DNA of 64,000 nucleotides, taken from assembly GCA_031399065.1 (NCBI GenBank), contig JANNOM010000013.1:68036-132035 (forward strand), read 5' to 3'. Under the pieces are notes generated by a model, which was given only the letters and a program-made list of their open reading frames with translations, was not told where the DNA came from and searched no databases. Position 1 is the stretch's first letter; every line of letters begins with the position of its first letter. Positions 1 through 8,758 of this stretch are shown in pieces. The translations under genes and the position numbers were made by a program. The stretch comes from JADCRZ01 sp031399065 (GTDB lineage: Bacteria > Bacteroidota > Bacteroidia > Chitinophagales > Chitinophagaceae).

Positions 1-3000
1 AAAAAAGAAAATCGTCCAAAAGCTAGTTTTTCGAGGATTACTATTGGATTGGCTTCTCCCGACAGCATTCTCGAAAGATCTTACGGGGAAGTACTGAAGC
101 CGGAGACCATTAACTATCGTACCTACAAGCCTGAAAGAGATGGTCTGTTCTGCGAGCGTATCTTCGGGCCTGTTAAGGATTATGAATGTGCCTGCGGTAA
201 GTATAAGCGTATCCGTTATAAGGGTATCGTGTGCGACCGCTGCGGGGTGGAAGTGACCGAGAAAAAAGTACGCCGCGAACGTATGGGCCATATCAAACTG
301 GTAGTGCCTGTAGTGCATATCTGGTATTTTAAATCATTACCTAATAAGATCGGTTACCTGCTCGGTATGAGCTCCAAAAAGCTGGAGAGCATCGTTTATT
401 ACGAGCGTTTCGTGGTAATACAGGGCGGCCTGCGCGCCGATAAGGGCCAGAATTATGGCGACCTGCTTACCGAAGAAGAATACCTGGACATACTGGATAC
501 TTTGCCAAAAGATAACCAATACCTGCCCGATGACGACCCCAATAAGTTCATCGCGAAAATGGGTGCCGAAGCGGTGCATGACCTGTTGCAGCGTATCGAC
601 CTCGACCAGTTGTCGTTCGACCTGCGCAATGCCGCCGCCACGGAGACATCGCAGCAGCGTAAAGCGGATGCCCTGAAGCGCCTGAGCGTGGTGGAAGCAT
701 TCCGTGACGCCAATACAAGAATTACCAACCGTCCGGAATGGATGGTGATGCAATATATTCCCGTAATACCACCGGAACTGCGCCCATTGGTTACATTGGA
801 TGGCGGCCGCTTTGCGTCTTCCGACCTGAACGATCTTTACCGCAGGGTGATTATCCGTAACAACCGTTTGAAACGTTTGCTGGAGATTAAAGCCCCGGAA
901 GTGATTCTGAGGAATGAAAAAAGGATGTTGCAGGAAGCCATCGACTCCCTGTTCGACAACTCCCGTAAGTCCAACGCCGTGAAGGCTGAAGGCGGACGTG
1001 CACTGAAATCCTTGAGCGATGTGCTGAAAGGTAAGCAGGGTCGTTTCCGTCAGAACCTGCTCGGTAAACGGGTGGATTACTCCGGCCGTTCCGTAATCGT
1101 GGTAGGTCCCGAGATGAAGATTCACGAGTGTGGTCTTCCGAAAGATATGGCGGCGGAGCTTTTCAAGCCGTTCATTATCCGTAAACTGATCGAAAGAGGT
1201 ATCGTGAAAACCGTAAAGTCTGCCCGAAAACTGGTAGATAAAAAAGAAGCGGTGATCTGGGATATCCTGGAGAATATATTAAAAGGGCACCCTGTAATGC
1301 TAAACCGTGCTCCTACGCTGCACCGTTTATCCATCCAGGCATTCCAGCCCAAGCTGATCGAAGGAAAAGCGATACAGCTTCACCCCCTGGTAACCACGGC
1401 GTTTAACGCGGATTTTGATGGTGACCAGATGGCGGTGCACGTACCGCTTAGCCACGCGGCTATACTGGAAGCCCAGTTGCTGATGCTTTCTTCCCATAAT
1501 ATCCTGAACCCGCAGAACGGTACGCCGATTACGCTGCCTTCGCAGGACATGGTACTGGGACTGTATTATATCACTAAGGGTAAAAAAACCACTGAAACAG
1601 AGGTAGTGAGAGGAGAGGGCAAGGCTTTTTATTCTCCGGATGAAGTTATTATTGCTTACAATGAGAAAGTGGTGGATCTGCACGCATGGATCAAAGTAAA
1701 AGTTGATGTGCGTAACGACGACGGCACTTTCGCGAATAAATTGATTGAAACAACGGTAGGCCGCGTGATCTTTAACCAGAACGTTCCGAAGGGAGCCGGT
1801 TATATCAATGCCCTGCTTACCAAGAAGTCGTTGAGGGATATCATCGGTAATATCATCAAATGGACCAATATTCCATTAACGGCCAAGTTCCTGGATGATA
1901 TTAAGCAACTGGGTTTCCGCAGTGCGTTCAAGGGCGGACTGTCGTTCAATATCAACGACCTGATCATCCCCGACAGCAAAGAGCAGTTGCTCGAAAATGC
2001 TCAGGGTGAAGTAGGGGAAGTATGGGATAACTACAATATGGGTCTTATCACCAATAACGAGCGGTACAACCAGATAGTGGATATCTGGAGCCGTGTGGAT
2101 ACGCGTATCACCGAAACCCTTATCAGGGAGCTGGCAGCGGACAAACAGGGGTTCAACTCCGTGTATATGATGCTTGACAGTGGTGCCCGTGGATCCAAAC
2201 AGCAGATCAAGCAACTGGCTGGTATCCGGGGACTGATGGCTAAGCCCAGGAAGTCCGGAAGCACAGGCAGCGAGATCATTGAAAACCCGATCCTTTCCAA
2301 CTTTAAGGGCGGACTGAACGTACTGGATTATTTCATCTCTACCCATGGTGCCCGTAAGGGTCTGGCGGATACGGCGTTGAAAACGGCGGATGCCGGTTAC
2401 CTGACCCGTCGTTTGGTGGATGTTGCCCAGGATGTGGTGATCACGGAAGAAGATTGCGGTACCTTAAGAGGTATTGCCACTTCTGCCCTGAAGGACAACG
2501 AGGATATCGTGGAACCATTGTATGACCGTATCATCGGCCGTACTTCACTGCATAATATATATGCCCCTGTTACCGAGAACTTACTGGTGGAAGCAGGTGA
2601 GCAGATAGATGAAGATAAAGCCCGGATGATAGAAGAAGCCGGCATCGAAACGGTTGAAATACGTTCCGTACTCACCTGCGAAAGCAAACGCGGGGTGTGT
2701 GTAAGATGTTATGGTAAAAACCTTGCTTCCGGTTATACCGCGCAAAGAGGTGATGCCGTAGGTATCATTGCCGCACAGTCTATTGGTGAACCGGGTACAC
2801 AGCTTACGCTCCGTACGTTCCACGTGGGTGGTGTTGCGGGTTCGGCTTCGGTAGAATCTACGCTGCCGGCCAAGTTCGATGGTACTATCCAGTTCGACGG
2901 TCTGCGTACCGTAACTGCAGAAAACCAGGAAGGGGAGAAAGTACAGATCGTTATCGGCCGTACTGGTGAAGTGAGGATTATGGACGTGAAGAACGACCGT

Positions 3001-4284
3001 CTCCTTATTACCAATAACGTTCCTTACGGTGCTACGCTGAACGTGAAAGACGGTCAGAAAGTAACGAAGGGCGAAGTGATCTGCACATGGGATCCGTTCA
3101 ATAATGTAATCGTTTCTGAAATCTCCGGTACGCTTGAATCGGAAAGTATTATCGACGGTATCACTTACCGTGAACAGAGCGATGAGCAGACTGGTCACCG
3201 TGAAAAAGTGGTGATAGAAACTAAAGACAAGACCAAATTGCCTTCCCTGATCATTAAGGGCAAGGAAATGAAACAATATAACCTCCCGGTAGGATCACAC
3301 ATTGTACTGGAAGAAGGTACCGAGGTAAAAGCCGGACAGGTGCTGGTTAAAATACCGCGTGTACTGGGTAAGCTAAGGGATATCACCGGTGGTCTTCCCC
3401 GTGTGACGGAATTGTTCGAGGCACGTAACCCGGGCAATCCGGCAGTAGTGTCCGAAATCGACGGGGTGGTTTCCTTTGGAGCCATCAAACGCGGTAACCG
3501 TGAGATCACGGTAGAAGCGAAGGATGGTGTGGTAAAAAAATACCTCGTTCCTCTTAGCCGCCAGATCCTGGCGCAGGATGGTGACTTCATCAAAGCCGGT
3601 GCGCCTTTGTCCGACGGACAAACCGCTCCCGCCGATATCCTGTCCATCAAAGGACCGTTCGCCGTTCAGGAATACGTGGTGAATGAGATACAGGAAGTAT
3701 ATCGCCTGCAGGGTGTTAAGATCAATGATAAACACATCGAGGTGATCGTACGCCAGATGATGCGGAAGGTAACCATCGTGGATCCGGGAGACACCCGCTT
3801 CCTGGAGGACGATACGGCCGATAAGCTGGACTTCCTGGAAGAAAACGACTGGATTTTCGACAAGAAAGTAGTTACCGATCCGGGAGAATCCTCTAAGCTG
3901 AAGGCGGGCCAGATAGTAAGTCTGCGCGAAGTAAGGGAAGAAAACTCCATACTCCGCCGCGCCGATAAGAAGCTCGCAGAATTCAGGGACGCGAATGCGG
4001 CTACTTCAGAACCATTGTTGCTGGGTATTACCAAAGCTTCCCTGGGTACGCAAAGCTGGATATCCGCCGCTTCCTTCCAGGAAACGACCAAGGTATTAAG
4101 TTCGGCTGCCATTATGGGTAAAGCGGATGAAATGATGGGACTGAAAGAGAATGTAATTACGGGTCACCCCATACCAGCCGGTACCGGGTTGCGTGAATTC
4201 GACAACATGATAGTAGGCAGCAAAGAAGAATACGAACTGCTGCAAACTACCCGCGAAGCCATGAGTTTTGACGATGATGAATAA
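1..4284 (+). CDS. rpoC: DNA-directed RNA polymerase subunit beta' (5' end outside window)
   Basis: This is the largest catalytic subunit of RNA polymerase. The reading frame is open from base 1 and the residues before the first in-frame TTG (base 49) already match the conserved RpoC N-terminus (SFSRITIGLASPDSILERSY), so the real start lies a few codons upstream of the window. Visible landmarks are the N-terminal zinc site (Cys at codons 63, 65, 78 and 81 counted from base 1), the Mg-binding NADFDGDQ motif at about bases 1405-1428 with Asp at codons 471, 473 and 475, and the second zinc cluster (CESKRGVCVRCYG) near bases 2680-2720. About 1427 residues are visible, normal for Bacteroidota RpoC. 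rpoB is expected just upstream. A strong terminator follows the stop codon. Confidence 0.99.
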   Translation, partial: KKENRPKASFSRITIGLASPDSILERSYGEVLKPETINYRTYKPERDGLFCERIFGPVKDYECACGKYKRIRYKGIVCDRCGVEVTEKKVRRERMGHIKLVVPVVHIWYFKSLPNKIGYLLGMSSKKLESIVYYERFVVIQGGLRADKGQNYGDLLTEEEYLDILDTLPKDNQYLPDDDPNKFIAKMGAEAVHDLLQRIDLDQLSFDLRNAAATETSQQRKADALKRLSVVEAFRDANTRITNRPEWMVMQYIPVIPPELRPLVTLDGGRFASSDLNDLYRRVIIRNNRLKRLLEIKAPEVILRNEKRMLQEAIDSLFDNSRKSNAVKAEGGRALKSLSDVLKGKQGRFRQNLLGKRVDYSGRSVIVVGPEMKIHECGLPKDMAAELFKPFIIRKLIERGIVKTVKSARKLVDKKEAVIWDILENILKGHPVMLNRAPTLHRLSIQAFQPKLIEGKAIQLHPLVTTAFNADFDGDQMAVHVPLSHAAILEAQLLMLSSHNILNPQNGTPITLPSQDMVLGLYYITKGKKTTETEVVRGEGKAFYSPDEVIIAYNEKVVDLHAWIKVKVDVRNDDGTFANKLIETTVGRVIFNQNVPKGAGYINALLTKKSLRDIIGNIIKWTNIPLTAKFLDDIKQLGFRSAFKGGLSFNINDLIIPDSKEQLLENAQGEVGEVWDNYNMGLITNNERYNQIVDIWSRVDTRITETLIRELAADKQGFNSVYMMLDSGARGSKQQIKQLAGIRGLMAKPRKSGSTGSEIIENPILSNFKGGLNVLDYFISTHGARKGLADTALKTADAGYLTRRLVDVAQDVVITEEDCGTLRGIATSALKDNEDIVEPLYDRIIGRTSLHNIYAPVTENLLVEAGEQIDEDKARMIEEAGIETVEIRSVLTCESKRGVCVRCYGKNLASGYTAQRGDAVGIIAAQSIGEPGTQLTLRTFHVGGVAGSASVESTLPAKFDGTIQFDGLRTVTAENQEGEKVQIVIGRTGEVRIMDVKNDRLLITNNVPYGATLNVKDGQKVTKGEVICTWDPFNNVIVSEISGTLESESIIDGITYREQSDEQTGHREKVVIETKDKTKLPSLIIKGKEMKQYNLPVGSHIVLEEGTEVKAGQVLVKIPRVLGKLRDITGGLPRVTELFEARNPGNPAVVSEIDGVVSFGAIKRGNREITVEAKDGVVKKYLVPLSRQILAQDGDFIKAGAPLSDGQTAPADILSIKGPFAVQEYVVNEIQEVYRLQGVKINDKHIEVIVRQMMRKVTIVDPGDTRFLEDDTADKLDFLEENDWIFDKKVVTDPGESSKLKAGQIVSLREVREENSILRRADKKLAEFRDANAATSEPLLLGITKASLGTQSWISAASFQETTKVLSSAAIMGKADEMMGLKENVITGHPIPAGTGLREFDNMIVGSKEEYELLQTTREAMSFDDDE

Positions 4285-4306
4285 GTATATCGTTTGAAAA
4301 TAGTAA

Positions 4307-4337
4307 GGCAGGAAGCACATAACTTCCTGCCTTTTTT
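4307..4337 (+). terminator. intrinsic terminator after rpoC
   Basis: A perfect 9-bp stem (GGCAGGAAG / CTTCCTGCC) encloses a 7-nt loop and is followed by six T residues. It lies 23 nt past the rpoC stop codon and should end the rpoBC transcript. Confidence 0.93.
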
Positions 4338-4415
4338 ATGAGGGTAAGCAACTTGTTAAAGTTGGTTTATTTGGTTTAATTCGCTTAATTCGTGTTTAAA
4401 TTGCAAAAAAAGCTC

Positions 4416-5033
4416 ATGAAACAATTACCAGTAGTACTCAGCATAGTGGCATTGGCTTTATCGGCATTCGCCGTTTTTCAGCAGCGTGGGAAAACGGTTA
4501 CTACTTCACCGGTTGCCGTGCCGGCAGATGCACCCGGTAACAAACCGGCACAACCCGGTGAGTTCAGGATCGCTTATTTTGAAATGGATTCCATTGAAAA
4601 TAATTACCAGTATGTGAAGGATTCTTACAAACAGGTAAAGAGCAAGGAAGAGGCGATCAGCGGCGAACTGGGTTCCATAGAAAGAGGCTACCAGAAAAAG
4701 ATAGGGGAGTGGCAGAAAAAAGGCGCACAGATGTCCCAGTCGGAAAGCGAGCAGGTACAGCGCGAATATGGCCAGATGCAGCAGTCCTACCAAAGCCGTA
4801 AAATAAGCCTCGAACAGGAACTGAGCGATCTGCGTAATAAGAAGCTGAGAGATATCCAGGTCAAGATAGAAGACTACCTGAAAGAATACAACAAGCAGAA
4901 AAATTATTCCTTTGTATTCTCCTATGAACCTGCTCTTTTCATTTATTATAAAGATTCCGCTTTTAATATTACTCCCGAACTGCTGAAGGGGTTAAACGAT
5001 GAATATTCCAAATCGCAGTCGACAAAGAAATAG
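4416..5033 (+). CDS. OmpH/Skp-like periplasmic chaperone
   Basis: Skp/OmpH proteins bind unfolded outer-membrane proteins in the periplasm. This 205-residue protein begins with a hydrophobic signal or anchor segment (about residues 3-22, no lipobox Cys). A long, highly charged Gln/Glu/Lys-rich stretch with coiled-coil character follows (about 60-150), and then a compact C-terminal part with YSFVFSYEPALFIYYKD, as in OmpH-family members. I chose the ATG at 4416 because the hydrophobic segment then starts at the N-terminus; a GTG at 4392 in the same frame would add eight residues. It sits between rpoC and a heptose kinase gene, which suggests envelope biogenesis. Family assignment is fairly safe; the exact client is unknown. 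Confidence 0.8.
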   Translation: MKQLPVVLSIVALALSAFAVFQQRGKTVTTSPVAVPADAPGNKPAQPGEFRIAYFEMDSIENNYQYVKDSYKQVKSKEEAISGELGSIERGYQKKIGEWQKKGAQMSQSESEQVQREYGQMQQSYQSRKISLEQELSDLRNKKLRDIQVKIEDYLKEYNKQKNYSFVFSYEPALFIYYKDSAFNITPELLKGLNDEYSKSQSTKK

Positions 5034-5081
5034 GTATACCCATTAATCGTTCGCAGCTTTCATCAACAATTCAAGTACGGC

Positions 5082-6077
5082 ATGGCAGTAGACTTTGATA
5101 CGCTATTTAGTTCATTTTCCGATATGAAAGTAGTGGTAGTAGGCGATGTAATGCTGGATACTTACCTGTGGGGCAATGTAGACCGTATATCCCCGGAAGC
5201 TCCTGTGCCGGTGGTAACATTGCGTAAAAAAGATTACCGGCTGGGGGGTGCGGCCAATGTAGCACTGAACATCAAATCCCTGGGAGCACAGGTAGCCATG
5301 TTCGCCGTAATAGGCGAGGATGAGGATGGTCTTCTATTAAGAAAACGTTTAAGGGAAGAAGATATCAGCGATGCCTGGCTTACCGGTAGCAAGCAGCGCA
5401 TTACCACTAACAAATCCCGTGTTATCAGTCGCAACCAGCAAATGCTTCGTATGGATGCGGAGATCACCACAGATCTTTCTGCAGAAGATGAATCGGCCCT
5501 CATAAAAAGTATTGAAACATATATCACTGTTCAACATCCCCAGGTGCTTATTTTCGAAGACTACAATAAAGGCGTTTTAACGGAAACACTTATAACCAGG
5601 GTGATCGATATCTGTCAACGCCATAAAGTGATTACGGCGGTAGATCCTAAGCGCCGGAACTTTTTTTCCTATAAAGGAGTTACCATTTTTAAGCCCAATC
5701 TAAAAGAAGTAATCGAGGCATTCAACCTGCTTGGCACTGAATTAAACATGGTGGCGTTGCAGGAGATACACCTGTTGTTACGAGAGCGGTTACAGCATGA
5801 TATCTCTTTCATTACCCTTTCCGAGAAGGGAGTATTTTACCATCACTCATCTCATCCCAAACTCATCCCGTCTCATATACGCAATATCGCCGACGTGTCC
5901 GGTGCAGGCGATACGGTGATAGCAGTAGCTTCGTTAACCTATGCCGCTACGGGCAATGTACAATTGATGGCGGAGATAGCCAACCTTGCCGGCGGGCTTG
6001 TGTGCGAAGAGGTTGGTACGGCGGCCGTTGATAAGCGGCGGTTACTGGAGGAGTGTAAGTTGCTGCTGGTTCTATAA
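5082..6077 (+). CDS. rfaE1: D-glycero-beta-D-manno-heptose-7-phosphate kinase (RfaE domain I, PfkB family)
   Basis: The enzyme phosphorylates D-glycero-D-manno-heptose 7-phosphate at C1 during ADP-heptose synthesis for the LPS core. The 331-residue protein is a complete PfkB-family kinase: GDVMLDTYLWG near the N-terminus, the GGAANVA motif at residues 55-61, and the C-terminal anion hole with catalytic base in DVSGAGDT (Asp277). The RfaE-specific segment DRISPEAPVPV is present at about 34-44. The adenylyltransferase half found in the fused E. coli HldE (about 477 residues) is absent, so that step must be encoded elsewhere. It lies 48 nt after the OmpH-like gene on the same strand. Confidence 0.93.
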   Translation: MAVDFDTLFSSFSDMKVVVVGDVMLDTYLWGNVDRISPEAPVPVVTLRKKDYRLGGAANVALNIKSLGAQVAMFAVIGEDEDGLLLRKRLREEDISDAWLTGSKQRITTNKSRVISRNQQMLRMDAEITTDLSAEDESALIKSIETYITVQHPQVLIFEDYNKGVLTETLITRVIDICQRHKVITAVDPKRRNFFSYKGVTIFKPNLKEVIEAFNLLGTELNMVALQEIHLLLRERLQHDISFITLSEKGVFYHHSSHPKLIPSHIRNIADVSGAGDTVIAVASLTYAATGNVQLMAEIANLAGGLVCEEVGTAAVDKRRLLEECKLLLVL

Positions 6078-6129
6078 TACTATAAAATTAGACACTTGAA
6101 GCGTTAATTTAAACCTTAAAATTACCTGT

Positions 6130-6916
6130 ATGGCAAAAAATAAAACCATTAACGTAAAGGGAACTGAAATAACTATACTTCAACACGAAGGGGCAGACTT
6201 CATTTCCTTAACAGATATGGTTCGGGCAAAAGACGGTGATTTTTTTATTTCCGATTGGCTAAGAAATCGTAACACCGTTGAATTTCTGGGAATATGGGAA
6301 AGTGTTTATAATCCTGCTTTTAATTGTGGCGAATTCGCCACAATTAAAAGCCTTGCAGGACTCAATAATTATAAGGAATGCGATAGGGCTTAAGGCTACT
6401 GCAGGAAGATATGGCGGAACGTTTGCTCACCCCGATATTGCTTTCGAATTTGGAATGTGGATCAGTGCCGAGTTCAAGATTTATCTTATTAAAGAATTTC
6501 AACGTCTGAAAGAGGATGAGAAAAGTAGACTGAATATAGAATGGAACATCCGACGCACTTTAACTAAAATAAATTATCGTATACATACAGATGCCATTAA
6601 GGAAAACCTAATTCCCGGAGAATTAACAAAGCGACAAGTTAATGCCATATATGCTAATGAAGCTGATATGCTAAATATGGCTTTGTTTGGAATAACTGCC
6701 AAGGAATGGAGAGATATCAATCCAAAAGAGCAGGGTAATATAAGAGATCATGCAAGTATAGAGCAATTAGTCGTGTTGAGTAATATGGAAAGTATCAATG
6801 CTGTATTGATCCATCAAAATTTGCATCAGCCGGATAGATTAAAACAACTTAACAAGATGGCTATATCACAAATGAAATCCTTGTTAGGGAATGCTGCTAT
6901 AAAAAAGCTAAAATGA
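6130..6916 (+). pseudogene. KilA-N domain protein, broken by a frame-shifting deletion
   Basis: KilA-N is a DNA-binding domain first described in phage and large DNA viruses and common in scattered Bacteroidota genes. The first reading frame (from ATG 6130) gives a typical KilA-N N-terminus (ISLTDMVRAKDGDFFISDWL) and runs to AGLNN at about 6369, then ends at the TAA at 6391-6393. The continuation (NAIGLKATAGRYGGTFAH, then AFEFGMWISAEFKIYLIKEF) is in another frame from about 6377 to 6916. Around a dozen residues normally found between these blocks (including a W-I/W-V segment) are missing, so the break looks like a small deletion plus frame change near 6370-6377. The DNA is visibly richer in A/T than its neighbours, consistent with transfer. 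A sequencing error cannot restore the missing residues but could affect the frame. The first half alone might still be made as a short protein. Confidence 0.8.
6316..6351. repeat. perfect 36-bp palindrome inside the KilA-N reading frame
   Basis: Both arms of 18 bases are exactly complementary with no loop, centred between 6333 and 6334 on GCGAATTCGC. Six more bases on each side (TCCTGC at 6312-6317 overlapping the left edge, GCAGGA at 6355-6360) pair again if about five bases bulge on the right. In frame the centre encodes N-C-G-E-F-A-T-I at residues 65-72. Confidence 0.95.
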
Positions 6917-7087
6917 ATATAGCCCTTTTCAAAGCGAATTCTTACGCTGATATGAAGGCCTCATCTAAATAGAAAATATCCTGCATGTATATATGTTTAT
7001 TAATAAGTTTTCAACATTCTCAAAAAAACATTCGAAACTGTTAGGCATCAAAAAAGCTACATTCGCATCACTAATAAAACACGTTTT

Positions 7088-8035
7088 ATGCCCCGATTCA
7101 CATTGGTTATTCATGGTGGTGCAGGTACTATACTAAAGGAAGATATGACGCCGGAGCTGGAGCAGGCATATATGCTTGCCCTCGAAAATGCCCTGAAAGC
7201 CGGCTTCGGGGTGCTGGAAGAAGGTGGTTCGTCTATCAACGCGGTAAAGGCCGCCCTGGTGATAATGGAGGATAATATACTTTTTAATGCCGGCAGGGGT
7301 GCTGTGTTTACCAAAAAAGGATTGCAGGAAATGGATGCTGCCATTATGGATGGTAAAACCCTGGAAGCAGGCGCCGTGGCGAGTGTACGCAATGTGCGCA
7401 ACCCCATCGAACTGGCGGCAGAAGTGATGGAGCATAGCAATCATGTGTTTTTGAATGGTAAGGGAGCGGGCGATTTCGCTATCCGGCAGGGAATAAAGCT
7501 GGAACCGGATGAATATTTTTTCTCGCAGTTCCGGTACGACCAGTGGAAGAGTATACGCGACTCGGATACGTACTCGCTTGATCATACTCACCAGCGGCTA
7601 GAAGAGCTGATGAAAGATAAGAAGTTTGGAACGGTAGGTGCCGCGGCCTGCGACCAGCAGGGTAATCTCGCGGCAGCTACGAGTACGGGAGGCATGACGA
7701 ACAAGAAGTTCGGACGGATTGGCGATAGTCCGCTTATCGGTGCAGGCACGTATGCCAATAACGCAACCTGCGCTATTTCATGCACCGGTCATGGGGAAAT
7801 GTTCATCCGTTCGGTAGCCGCCCATGATGTAAGCGCATTGATGGAATACAAAGGGCTTTCGCTGGAAGAAGCGATGAATGAAGTGGTGCATAAAAAACTG
7901 GTGGCCATTAAAGGAGAAGGAGGCATGATAGGGGTGGATAGAGAAGGAAATCCCGGTATGGTGTTCAACAGTGCGGGCATGTACCGCGCTTTCCGCAGCA
8001 GCGATGGCTCGCAGGAGATCGCTATTTATTCCTGA
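7088..8035 (+). CDS. isoaspartyl peptidase / L-asparaginase, Ntn-hydrolase family
   Basis: Enzymes of this family hydrolyse isoaspartyl dipeptides and L-asparagine after self-cleavage into alpha and beta subunits. The 315-residue protein begins with LVIHGGAGTI and has the cleavage site GTVGAAA, with the nucleophile Thr182 at the predicted start of the beta subunit. The downstream TSTGGMTNKKFGRIGDSP and GAGTYA segments form the substrate pocket in known members. Length and spacing match E. coli IaaA. There is no obvious signal peptide, so a cytoplasmic location is likely. About 170 nt of A/T-rich non-coding DNA separates it from the KilA-N remnant, and ispD follows 40 nt later. Confidence 0.93.
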   Translation: MPRFTLVIHGGAGTILKEDMTPELEQAYMLALENALKAGFGVLEEGGSSINAVKAALVIMEDNILFNAGRGAVFTKKGLQEMDAAIMDGKTLEAGAVASVRNVRNPIELAAEVMEHSNHVFLNGKGAGDFAIRQGIKLEPDEYFFSQFRYDQWKSIRDSDTYSLDHTHQRLEELMKDKKFGTVGAAACDQQGNLAAATSTGGMTNKKFGRIGDSPLIGAGTYANNATCAISCTGHGEMFIRSVAAHDVSALMEYKGLSLEEAMNEVVHKKLVAIKGEGGMIGVDREGNPGMVFNSAGMYRAFRSSDGSQEIAIYS

Positions 8036-8043
8036 TACCTTTG
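8036..8043 (+). promoter_or_regulatory. candidate -7 element (TAnnTTTG) for ispD
   Basis: TACCTTTG matches the Bacteroidota -7 consensus exactly and sits 32 nt before the ispD ATG, directly after the previous stop codon. No clear TTTG -33 box lies at the expected distance, so this is tentative. Confidence 0.35.
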
Positions 8044-8075
8044 GCGCTCTGCTCTGCAATCAATACTTTTAGTTA

Positions 8076-8750
8076 ATGGAAAAATACGCTGTGATCGTGG
8101 CAGGAGGTTCCGGTACCCGTATGGGCTCAGCGGTGCCCAAGCAGTTCATGCTGCTTAAAGGCAAGCCCCTGTTATGGTATACCCTCACCGCTTTTATAGC
8201 CGCGTATCACGATATACATATCATACTGGTATTGCCGGAACAGCACCTTACAAAAGGTTATGACCTTATCCGTTTAGTTCCCTACCCGCATCAAATAACG
8301 TTGGTAACCGGTGGAGCGACGCGTTTTCATTCGGTGAAAAACGGGCTTCAGCATGTAACGGAAGATTCGGTCGTTTTTGTTCACGACGGTGTCCGGTGTC
8401 TGTTATCCCCGCAACTGATACAACGTTGCTATGAGCAGGCACTGATCAACGGTAATGCAATACCCGCCGTAGGATCTGTGGATAGTATACGCATCGTTAC
8501 AAACGATGGCAACCATATCGTCGACCGTAACCATGTCCGTATTATTCAGACTCCGCAGACTTTCAGGAGTGCCCTTATCAAAAAGGCGTATGAAGCATCG
8601 TATGAAGCGTCCTTTACCGACGAAGCAGGTGTATTTGAAAAGAATGGTTTCCCAATACACCTTGTAGAAGGAGAAACCTTCAATATCAAGATTACGCATC
8701 CGATCGACCTGTTAATAGCCGGGCAACTACTGGAGGAAAGGGAAGCATAA
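8076..8750 (+). CDS. ispD: 2-C-methyl-D-erythritol 4-phosphate cytidylyltransferase
   Basis: IspD transfers CMP from CTP to methylerythritol phosphate in the non-mevalonate isoprenoid pathway. The 224-residue protein carries the nucleotide-binding VAGGSGTRMG loop at about residues 8-17 followed by PKQF. It also has VHDGVR (His103, Asp104, Arg107), and QTPQTF in the second half, all family hallmarks. The length is normal. The closely related ribitol-phosphate cytidylyltransferases are the main alternative, but nothing nearby suggests ribitol use. It ends 8 nt from the converging FemAB-like gene. Confidence 0.92.
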   Translation: MEKYAVIVAGGSGTRMGSAVPKQFMLLKGKPLLWYTLTAFIAAYHDIHIILVLPEQHLTKGYDLIRLVPYPHQITLVTGGATRFHSVKNGLQHVTEDSVVFVHDGVRCLLSPQLIQRCYEQALINGNAIPAVGSVDSIRIVTNDGNHIVDRNHVRIIQTPQTFRSALIKKAYEASYEASFTDEAGVFEKNGFPIHLVEGETFNIKITHPIDLLIAGQLLEEREA

Positions 8751-8758
8751 ACGCCCTG

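Noticed and set aside
337..4112. Long open frames antisense to rpoC
   Set aside because: They lie opposite a conserved gene in codon-biased DNA, have no signal or domain features, and are expected by-products of the rpoC codon use.
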